Below, one piece after another: positions 1 through 5,555 of a DNA stretch of 7,514 bases. The DNA is from Candidatus Saccharimonadales bacterium (GTDB lineage: Bacteria > Patescibacteriota > Saccharimonadia > Saccharimonadales > Saccharimonadaceae), in assembly GCA_030145955.1 (NCBI GenBank), contig JASLCR010000038.1:1-7514 (forward strand), given 5' to 3'. Numbering within the stretch: the stretch's first letter is position 1; each line of letters opens with the position of its first letter. The translations under genes and the position numbers were made by a program. A model generated the notes under the pieces. It saw only the letters and a program-made list of their open reading frames with translations. It was not told the origin of the DNA and searched no databases.

Positions 1-1
1 C

Positions 2-175
2 CTGGTTGCGGCAATTGTTGTGCTGTATTCCGGAGTGCGCAACGGCATCATCTCTATCGGCCGTAATCCAATGTCGAAAAAGTCGATTTTCCGGTCGTTA
101 CTTGAAATCATTCTGACCAGTATATTGATTTTGGTTATTGGCCTATTTGCGGTATATTTACTACTGAAGCTATAG
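2..175 (+). CDS. F-type ATPase subunit c-like two-helix membrane protein, 3' part only
   Basis: This is the C-terminal 57 residues of a gene that begins before the window, read in frame to a TAG stop. It shows two hydrophobic stretches (about residues 1-19 and 30-55) joined by a polar turn containing GRNP then SKKS, the layout of an ATP synthase c subunit, whose loop carries R(Q/N)P. It also lies where atpE sits, immediately before b-delta-alpha-gamma-beta-epsilon. By family it would form the rotor ring in the membrane. Oddly, the residue 18 places after the loop Pro, where E. coli has Asp61 and Ilyobacter has Glu65, is Ile; the only acidic residue visible is Glu35, six positions earlier. The Gly-rich pattern of helix 1 is also largely absent. 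The family call rests on context and topology more than on sequence identity, and another small membrane protein cannot be excluded. Confidence 0.55.
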   Translation: MVAAIVVLYSGVRNGIISIGRNPMSKKSIFRSLLEIILTSILILVIGLFAVYLLLKL

Positions 176-184
176 AGCAAAAAC

Positions 185-190
185 GAGGAG
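185..190 (+). promoter_or_regulatory. Ribosome binding site for the b-position gene
   Basis: GAGGAG lies 15 nt before the ATG at 206, followed by a G-rich TGGGG. The spacing is a little long, but it supports separate initiation of this gene rather than readthrough from the upstream c-like gene, which is in the same frame. Confidence 0.5.
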
Positions 191-205
191 TGGGGTAAAA
201 CTAAC

Positions 206-901
206 ATGGGATTATTTCAGGGTAAGCCAAAGGCACAAGCTAAGGCACCGATTGATGAGACGGCTGACGGTGTTCGGCGGTTCTTTGAGGACTACTTCCA
301 AGATCTTAGGAGTCGCGGTCACTTTGAGTTTCATGAAATATCTGAGAAGAGAAAAGAAAAGTTTACCCAAGATCTTGATGCCACGGTAGCCCAGGCCAGT
401 GAAGAGCTTCGTGAGCATATTGCCGACCAGCTCGGCCGTATGTTTGTTGAAAACAGCAAGGTAATGAAAGCGGCACAGGAAGTTGCCCTTGAGTCGATTG
501 ATCATAGCTCCCATGAGCTGCAGGAGCAGCATAAAGAGCTCAGTAAATCGTTGCAGAAAAATATTGCTGATCAACACGCGGCACTCGACAACGTATTCGC
601 GGAAAATACCCAGCAGCTTGAGTCGATGAAACGGACACAGGCAGAAGCACTTGAGGCACTCAAAAAGAGCGCCGAAGAGCTAAAGGAGCAGCAAGACCAG
701 CTTAGGACTTCACTCGACGAGAGTATTGCAAAGCAGCAAGCGGCAATGGTGGCAGCATTTGAAGAGAATATGGCTGCAATCATCGAGCGGTATTTGCTTG
801 GTGCGATTGGCGATCAATATGATCTGAAAGCCCAACTGCCATCGATCATTAAGCAGATGGAGTCGCAGAAACAAGCAATTGCGGATGATATGAAGCTATG
901 A
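206..901 (+). CDS. Soluble coiled-coil protein in the position of ATPase subunit b (peripheral stalk)
   Basis: The product is 231 residues, rich in Glu, Gln, Lys and Ala, and predicted almost wholly helical/coiled coil from about residue 20 to 195. Its place between the c-like gene and delta is that of atpF, so it is probably the stator stalk that holds F1 through delta. Unlike normal b subunits (about 155-170 residues with an N-terminal membrane helix), it has no hydrophobic segment: it begins MGLFQGKPKAQ and continues charged. A degenerate repeat is visible: IADQ...VEN at 72-83, IADQ...AEN at 120-134 and IAKQ...EEN at 174-188; residues 101-134 and 155-188 share about 16 of 34 positions. The ATG at 206 is the first start after the upstream stop, so no missing anchor can be recovered by extension without crossing a TAG. 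It ends in an ATGA overlap with delta. Role as b is inferred from position. Confidence 0.6.
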   Translation: MGLFQGKPKAQAKAPIDETADGVRRFFEDYFQDLRSRGHFEFHEISEKRKEKFTQDLDATVAQASEELREHIADQLGRMFVENSKVMKAAQEVALESIDHSSHELQEQHKELSKSLQKNIADQHAALDNVFAENTQQLESMKRTQAEALEALKKSAEELKEQQDQLRTSLDESIAKQQAAMVAAFEENMAAIIERYLLGAIGDQYDLKAQLPSIIKQMESQKQAIADDMKL

Positions 902-1416
902 CCGATGTAGTAAAATCGTACACTGAATTTGTCATGCCACCAAATGTCGTTGATAAAGTTGATCTTGCGCATTTAGTACGAGAAGTTGAACAGCTCGACA
1001 ATGAATACACAACAGCCGAAGCGCGCGCTAAGGCTGATGCTGAGACGCCATCGCTCTCGAGTCCGTCTCCGCAGCTTGCTGATTTTTTGCATATTAATGA
1101 TCTTTCGCTTGAGAACGGCGGCCATGCGCGAACAGAACTGATTGAGCAGCTTCGAATGTTGAAAGATCACGCACCGGTGGTGCACATGACATTTGCGGTT
1201 GAGGCTGACCGTGAGAGCTTGGGTAAACTTGCCACCTGGCTCCGTAGTTCGGTGCATGCGCAGGCGCTGATATCGGTGAGCCTGCAGCCGGCCCTGATTG
1301 CAGGCGTTTATTTACGTACACCAAATCATGTGCATGATCTTAGCCTGCGTGGAATGCTCAAGAATGGCCGGAGTACACTCGTAAAAGAACTGGAGACGCT
1401 TCGTGCAAGAGGCTAA
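898..1416 (+). CDS. atpH: F-type ATPase delta subunit (OSCP-like), divergent
   Basis: The product is 172 residues, close to the usual length of delta (about 177). The C-terminal half is recognisable: a helix-strand pattern at 76-125, then ALIAGVYLRT at 132-141 and HDLSLRGML at 146-154, matching the family pattern of Gly-Val strand, loop, and D-x-S-x-R-G-x-L. In F1Fo this domain contacts the C-terminus of b. The N-terminal half (1-75), which in the family is a six-helix bundle gripping the alpha N-termini, is not recognisable: there is a short helical stretch at 20-45 and a Ser/Pro-rich linker near 51-59. The ATG overlaps the b-like stop as ATGA, typical of translational coupling, and the 3' end overlaps alpha by 14 nt. 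Assignment is good for the second half and from synteny; the first half may be a lineage-specific replacement. Confidence 0.78.
   Translation: MTDVVKSYTEFVMPPNVVDKVDLAHLVREVEQLDNEYTTAEARAKADAETPSLSSPSPQLADFLHINDLSLENGGHARTELIEQLRMLKDHAPVVHMTFAVEADRESLGKLATWLRSSVHAQALISVSLQPALIAGVYLRTPNHVHDLSLRGMLKNGRSTLVKELETLRARG
1392..1395 (+). promoter_or_regulatory. Ribosome binding site deciding the GTG start of alpha
   Basis: GGAG lies 7 nt before the GTG at 1403, inside the delta coding sequence. It supports the GTG start and the 14-nt overlap with delta; the next in-frame ATG (1481) would cut into the conserved N-terminal beta-barrel. Confidence 0.55.
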
Positions 1417-2971
1417 AGAATTCAAAAAGCTTGTCGATAGCGGTAACCCGGTGGGTGAAATCATTGGTATTGATTCGTTTATGGTGAGTGTAAAGGGGCT
1501 GCATCCGACTAACGTGCATGCAACAGTACGGTTTGATGATGATACCCGTGGCTACGTGCATGAGGTATTTGAAGATCATGTGATTGTTATGAAGCTTGAT
1601 CCGTCGCCGCTTCATATTGGTGGCGTGTGCGTCATCGAATCGCGCGATATTATGACACCGGTAGGGAAAAACTTTATTGGCCGCGTGATTAATGTCTTTG
1701 GCGAGCCAATCGATGGCAAAGGTCCGATTACTCCGGATCAAGAGTGGGATGTTTTTCACGGAGCACCCATGCTCTACGAACGCGAGCTGCTTGATACACC
1801 AGTTGAGACTGGCGTGACGATTCTTGACCTTGAGTATTCGCTAGCGCGTGGCCAGCGTATGGCGATGCTTGGTGATAGCAAGGTAGGTAAAACAGCCCTT
1901 GCCGCGCAGGTTGCCATTAACCAAAAAAATACTGACATTACGGTAATCTACGTACTGATTGCAAAGCGTCAGCGTGACGTGGCAGAGCTGGTGAATAACC
2001 TCGAACGAAACGATGCACTGAAAAAAGCGGTGGTGGTGGTGACTAACTCGTTTGAGTCACTAATTCTTACCTATCTTGTGCCATACGTTGGTGCCGCTCA
2101 CGGTGAATATTTCTGGCATCAGTGCAACATGGATACGCTGGTAATTTACGACGACTTAACTGCGCATGCTCAGGCATACCGTGAAATTTCTCTGATTGCC
2201 GGAGTCAGTCCGGGTCGTGACTCGTATCCAGGTGACATGTTCTACACGCACTCCAGCTTGCTCGAACGTGGTGGTAAAACTGAGTCGAACCACGCCAGCC
2301 AGACCCTGATTCCGATTGTGTATGCGCCGGGTGGCGATATTACTGCCTATCTCCCGACCAACATTATGTCGATTACCGACGGTCAATGGATCTTGGACGG
2401 GCAAATCTTTAAAGACACTATGCGCCCAGCAGTGAGCACTGGTTTGTCGGTGACGCGCGTGGGTGGTGTTGGTCAAAACAAGCGGCAAAAAGCACAAGCC
2501 GATAAACTCAACCAGACGCTCTCTGGCTACCGAACCGCCGAAGAGTATGCGCACTTTGGTACCGAGTTGAGTCCGCAGGCGCAGGCTGATTATGACAAGG
2601 GTAAGGTGCTGTTTAAATTAATGAACCAAGGAATCGGTGAGATCTATAACTACGCCGAGCAGCAGTTCATTATGAATATTGTGCTTGAGAGTACGCCAGA
2701 AGAGATCATTAATGTTGAAAAGCTCAAAGAGCGCGTGCACGAATATGCGCCAAAGCTTAAAGAAGACAAAGATCTCAATGGCAATTTTGATGAACTGGCT
2801 GCGGCACTTAAGGCTGAAGTGATGACGATCGATGAAGTAAAAAGAGCGGCAATAGAAAAGGCAGCTAAGGCCGAGGCGGAGAAAAAGCGTCAGGCTGAAG
2901 AGACAGCTCGAGCAGCTGCTGCCGAAAATGCTTCTGCTGAGCCGGAAAAAGCAGAAGAGGGGAAGAAATAG
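1403..2971 (+). CDS. atpA: F-type ATPase alpha subunit
   Basis: The product is 522 residues with the full alpha fold: N-terminal beta-barrel (about 17-85), nucleotide domain (about 86-365) and helical C-terminal domain (to about 470). Landmarks are the P-loop GDSKVGKT at 157-164, Walker B TLVIYDD at 245-251, SPGRDSYPGD at 269-278, PTNIMSITDGQ at 318-328 and the arginine finger Arg352 in SVTRVGG, which reaches the beta catalytic site. It forms the non-catalytic partner of the alpha3beta3 ring. Odd points: the usual GDRQTGKT has become GDSKVGKT, the usual GQK after the P-loop is AKR (187-189), and RRPPGR is GVSPGR. The N-terminus before the barrel is about 10 residues shorter than in E. coli, and a Lys/Glu/Ala-rich tail of roughly 50 residues follows the C-terminal domain. 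It starts at GTG and abuts gamma directly. Family identity is certain; the loss of several non-catalytic-site residues is seen directly. Confidence 0.96.
   Translation: MQEAKEFKKLVDSGNPVGEIIGIDSFMVSVKGLHPTNVHATVRFDDDTRGYVHEVFEDHVIVMKLDPSPLHIGGVCVIESRDIMTPVGKNFIGRVINVFGEPIDGKGPITPDQEWDVFHGAPMLYERELLDTPVETGVTILDLEYSLARGQRMAMLGDSKVGKTALAAQVAINQKNTDITVIYVLIAKRQRDVAELVNNLERNDALKKAVVVVTNSFESLILTYLVPYVGAAHGEYFWHQCNMDTLVIYDDLTAHAQAYREISLIAGVSPGRDSYPGDMFYTHSSLLERGGKTESNHASQTLIPIVYAPGGDITAYLPTNIMSITDGQWILDGQIFKDTMRPAVSTGLSVTRVGGVGQNKRQKAQADKLNQTLSGYRTAEEYAHFGTELSPQAQADYDKGKVLFKLMNQGIGEIYNYAEQQFIMNIVLESTPEEIINVEKLKERVHEYAPKLKEDKDLNGNFDELAAALKAEVMTIDEVKRAAIEKAAKAEAEKKRQAEETARAAAAENASAEPEKAEEGKK
2957..2962 (+). 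promoter_or_regulatory. Ribosome binding site for gamma
   Basis: GAGGGG ends 9 nt before the ATG at 2972, inside the 3' end of alpha. It supports independent loading of ribosomes on gamma, whose start codon directly follows the alpha stop. Confidence 0.5.
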
Positions 2972-3841
2972 ATGCGCCGCCCGCTTGAAATTAGAGCTGA
3001 AGAAAATTCTGTGCGTTCGGTGGTGAGTCTTACCTCAGCACTCGAGAGTTTAAGTAGTATGCAGATTGCTAAGACCAAAAACAAGGTGCTGATTAGTAAC
3101 CAGTTTTTTGATGAAGTGTGGAATATTTACAAGCAGATTCGTGTTGATGTGCTGTTTAATTTTGGCCGAACGGTTGAGGAAAAGCCGATTGATAAAGAGC
3201 TGCTGATTCTTATCACGGCAAAAGGCGGCCTGAGCGGCGATATTGACCAGCGCTTGATTCGTAAGTTTATTGAACGCTACGATGAGACAAAAAACGATGT
3301 CCTCGTCATTGGCCATCATGGAGCGCTCAAGCTCAAGCAATCCCACGTCGACTACACGTACTACTTTGACCTACCTGAAAAAGACTACATTAACGTTGAT
3401 CCATTGATGGATATCATTAGGAAATACTCTCGCAGTCGGATTTTTTACCAAGACTACATCTCGCTTTCACAGCAGGAAATCAAAGACGTTGATCTTTCAG
3501 AAGTTGTTTCAAGCAAGGGTCGTGTGGCTGATCTTTCGGCGATCAATAACGATCTTATTAGTGAAAAAACTTACATTTTCGAACCAAGCTCTTACCAAGT
3601 GGCGGCCTACCTTGAGAATTCTATTTTGCGCCTCACTATTTCGCAGTTTATCTACGACAGCCGCTTGGCTCAAGTGGCAAGCCGCTTCAAGGCGATGTCG
3701 GCCGCAAAGGAGCGATCAATCGATACTGCAAGCCAACTTCATACCGAGTACAACCGATCGAAGCGTAACCAAGTCGATACGCGTCTAAAAGAAAGCTTGG
3801 CAGGACTCAAGAAAATACGTGCAGCGGAGGCAGGGGTATGA
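2972..3841 (+). CDS. atpG: F-type ATPase gamma subunit (central rotor shaft)
   Basis: The product is 289 residues, the usual gamma length (E. coli 287). The N-terminal helix resembles the family start (EENSVRSVVSLTSALESLSS, 10-29, against IxSVKNTxxITKAMxxVAAxK). The central Rossmann-like domain has ITAKGGLSGDID at 81-92, equal to the usual TDRGLCGGLN. The C-terminal helix (about 205-283) carries FEPSS, SRLAQVASRFKAMSAAKE and EYNRSKRNQVDT, matching the conserved SExxARMxAMxxA and YNxxRQxxIT patterns. It is the shaft that turns in the alpha3beta3 ring and links to epsilon and the c-ring. Differences: the Met of ITKAM (E. coli Met23) is Leu24, and the SE pair at the start of the C-terminal motif is SR. 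It overlaps beta as ATGA. Sequence identity with typical gamma looks low, but both coiled-coil ends and length fit. Confidence 0.9.
   Translation: MRRPLEIRAEENSVRSVVSLTSALESLSSMQIAKTKNKVLISNQFFDEVWNIYKQIRVDVLFNFGRTVEEKPIDKELLILITAKGGLSGDIDQRLIRKFIERYDETKNDVLVIGHHGALKLKQSHVDYTYYFDLPEKDYINVDPLMDIIRKYSRSRIFYQDYISLSQQEIKDVDLSEVVSSKGRVADLSAINNDLISEKTYIFEPSSYQVAAYLENSILRLTISQFIYDSRLAQVASRFKAMSAAKERSIDTASQLHTEYNRSKRNQVDTRLKESLAGLKKIRAAEAGV
3826..3830 (+). promoter_or_regulatory. Ribosome binding site for beta
   Basis: GGAGG lies 7 nt before the ATG at 3838, within the gamma 3' end. This favours 3838 over the in-frame ATG at 3859 (MAKGIV), which would also give an intact beta barrel. Confidence 0.6.
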
Positions 3842-5292
3842 GTACAGAACAACCAACAATGGCAAAAGGCATAGTGAGGAGTCTCAAGGGCTTGGTGATC
3901 AAAGTTCAGTTTGATGAGGGCATGCCTGATATCAACGAAATGCTGTATGTCGACAACGAACGACAATCACCGCTGCTTGTGAGCAGCTTAGCGCACGGCG
4001 ACACCGCTGTATGTTTGAATATAGGTGGTGAATATGGCATCCAGAAAGGCGATCAAGTAAGCCGCAGCGGGCGTAGCCTCGAGATTCCGGTCGGCGAAGA
4101 AATGATTGGCCGCGTGTGGGATGCGATGGCACGTCCGATTGACGGTAAGCCACAGCTGGATGACGAGGTGCTAGCAAAAATGCCAAAGCGTCCGATCTTT
4201 GCACCGGCGTATCAAGAGACAAGCTTGGAGAATCGCCCGGACGATGTACTTGAAACAGGGCTTAAAGTTCTCGACTTTTTTACGCCGTTCGTGAAAGGCC
4301 GCAAGATTGGTATTGTCGGTGGTGCCGGTGTGGGCAAGACCGTTCTTACGATGGAAATTATCAATAACGTTGCCGAAGGTTCGGGCGCAATCAGTATGTT
4401 TGCTGGTATTGGTGAGCGTATTCGTGAGGGCCATGAGCTCTACAAAACACTTGGCGACAATGATCTTTTGAAAACTACCGCCATGTTCTTTGGCCAGATG
4501 AATGAAAATCCGGTACAACGTAGTTTGATTGGCTTGGCGGCGATTACTCTTGCCGAGCATTTCCGCGATGACATGAAGAAAGACGTGCTGCTATTTGCCG
4601 ACAATATGTATCGTTATATTCAGGCGAAAAACGAAGTCTCAACCATTATTGACCAAACCCCAGCTGAGGGTGGATATCAGCCAACAGTGTTTAGTGATGT
4701 TAAAACATTCCAAGACCGACTAGCTACCAATGCAAACGGCTCAATTACAGCTCTGCAGACCATTTATGTGCCGGCCGACGACTTGTCTGACCCGGCAGTG
4801 CAAATGATCCAGCACGAGCTCGACTCAACCATCGTGCTTTCGCGTGCGGTAGCGGCGCAGGGTATTCGTCCGGCAGTTGATATTCTGGCTTCGAAGTCTA
4901 GCTTGCTGACGCCACAAATCGTTGGTGAGCGGCATTATGATCTTGCCACCCGTGCAACGGCGATTTTGCAGAAGTACGAGTCGCTTAAAGGCATTATTGC
5001 TATTATTGGTGAGTCGGAGCTTTCGGCTGAAGACCGCGACGATTACAATAAGGCAAAGCAGCTGATTGAGTTCTTTAAACAGCGCTTTAATGTGATGTTT
5101 AAGGTTACCGGCGTCGAGGGAGAGCACATGACGCGTGAGCAGACACTTGATGGTGTTGAGGCGATTATTGGTAAGGCAGAAGTAAAAGATGAGTCTGCCG
5201 AGAATAAGTCAACTGAGCAACCGGATGCCAAACAAAATGAAGAGCCTAAGGAATCAGACGAGCAAACTGAATCCGACTCCAAGGAGGAGTAG
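3838..5292 (+). CDS. atpD: F-type ATPase beta subunit (catalytic)
   Basis: The product is 484 residues and the best conserved protein here. In order: N-terminal barrel (about 9-87), nucleotide domain and C-terminal helical domain. Catalytic features are intact: P-loop GGAGVGKT at 161-168 (Lys167, Thr168), GIGERIREG with catalytic Glu193 and Arg194, GQMNE at 219-223, Walker B LLFAD with Asp255, YRY with Arg259, and YVPADDLSDP at 310-319. SELSAED at 393-399 stands for the DELSEED lever that pushes gamma. It should therefore hydrolyse (or make) ATP. Two oddities: in QGIRPAVD the residue equal to E. coli Tyr331, which stacks on adenine, is Arg344; and the usual C-terminal end (LPEQAFYMVG...) is absent, replaced after about 446 by an acidic Glu/Asp/Ser/Lys/Gln tail. 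It overlaps gamma by ATGA and epsilon by 1 nt. Confidence 0.97.
   Translation: MSTEQPTMAKGIVRSLKGLVIKVQFDEGMPDINEMLYVDNERQSPLLVSSLAHGDTAVCLNIGGEYGIQKGDQVSRSGRSLEIPVGEEMIGRVWDAMARPIDGKPQLDDEVLAKMPKRPIFAPAYQETSLENRPDDVLETGLKVLDFFTPFVKGRKIGIVGGAGVGKTVLTMEIINNVAEGSGAISMFAGIGERIREGHELYKTLGDNDLLKTTAMFFGQMNENPVQRSLIGLAAITLAEHFRDDMKKDVLLFADNMYRYIQAKNEVSTIIDQTPAEGGYQPTVFSDVKTFQDRLATNANGSITALQTIYVPADDLSDPAVQMIQHELDSTIVLSRAVAAQGIRPAVDILASKSSLLTPQIVGERHYDLATRATAILQKYESLKGIIAIIGESELSAEDRDDYNKAKQLIEFFKQRFNVMFKVTGVEGEHMTREQTLDGVEAIIGKAEVKDESAENKSTEQPDAKQNEEPKESDEQTESDSKEE
5281..5289 (+). promoter_or_regulatory. Strong ribosome binding site for epsilon
   Basis: AAGGAGGAG ends 2 nt before the GTG at 5292, with its GGAGG core about 4-5 nt from the start, and overlaps the last codons of beta. 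It supports the GTG start that shares one base with the beta TAG stop; the in-frame ATG at 5319 would remove only the unconserved lead. Confidence 0.6.
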
Positions 5293-5555
5293 TGACCGAC
5301 GAGCACGGTAAGCCAGTTATGGCAGTCAAAGTGTATGCACCATTTCAGGTGTACTTTGAGGGCGAGGCATATAGCGTGAGTGCGGTAAATGCCACTGGGC
5401 CATTTGATATTTTGCCACGCCACCATAATTTTCTATGTATGCTTGTGCCCTGCGAACTAAAAATTGCAGGAGTGAAGGGTGATAAGATGGTCAAGATTCA
5501 CCGTGCTTTGATGCATGTTGAGGCTGACCGAGTTGTTGTGTTTATGGATGTCTAG
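5292..5555 (+). CDS. atpC: F-type ATPase epsilon subunit, beta-sandwich domain only
   Basis: The product is 87 residues from a GTG start. It follows the epsilon N-terminal domain: VKVYAPFQVYFEGEAYSVSA (12-31) corresponds to the opening strands, GPFDILPRHHNFLCML (36-51) to the family's GELGIYPGHAPLLTAI, and the rest to the later strands. This domain sits at the foot of gamma and bridges it to the c-ring. The usual C-terminal two-helix domain (about 45-50 residues), which in many bacteria inserts into F1 and blocks ATP hydrolysis, is absent: the protein stops right after the last strand. Such short epsilons are known in some bacteria. It is the last gene of the operon, and its stop overlaps that of the convergent gene. 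Assignment is firm from motif, length and position. Confidence 0.88.
   Translation: MTDEHGKPVMAVKVYAPFQVYFEGEAYSVSAVNATGPFDILPRHHNFLCMLVPCELKIAGVKGDKMVKIHRALMHVEADRVVVFMDV

Noticed and set aside
212..577. Open frame on the minus strand within the b-position gene, and similar antisense or out-of-frame openings across the operon and at 6616-7035
   Set aside because: They lie wholly or mostly inside well-supported genes, lack ribosome binding sites and have the odd Cys/His/Arg or Ser-rich composition of shadow frames.
206..901. Truncated or frameshifted normal b subunit
   Set aside because: The reading frame is open, coding-like and has a conserved-looking repeat throughout; the preceding 30 nt contain a Shine-Dalgarno and no stray hydrophobic segment in any frame beyond the end of the c-like gene.
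1403..5292. V/A-type ATPase, flagellar/type III FliI or Rho-like hexamer as identity of the two ATPase genes
   Set aside because: Both an alpha-like (SVTRVGG) and a beta-like (GGAGVGKTV, GERIREG, YVPADDL, DELSEED-like) subunit are present with gamma, delta and epsilon in F-type order.
206..5555. Alternative genetic code (TGA or TAG as sense, as in Gracilibacteria/Absconditabacteria)
   Set aside because: TGA ends the b-position gene and gamma in natural overlaps, TAG ends alpha, beta and epsilon, and no conserved Gly falls on TGA.
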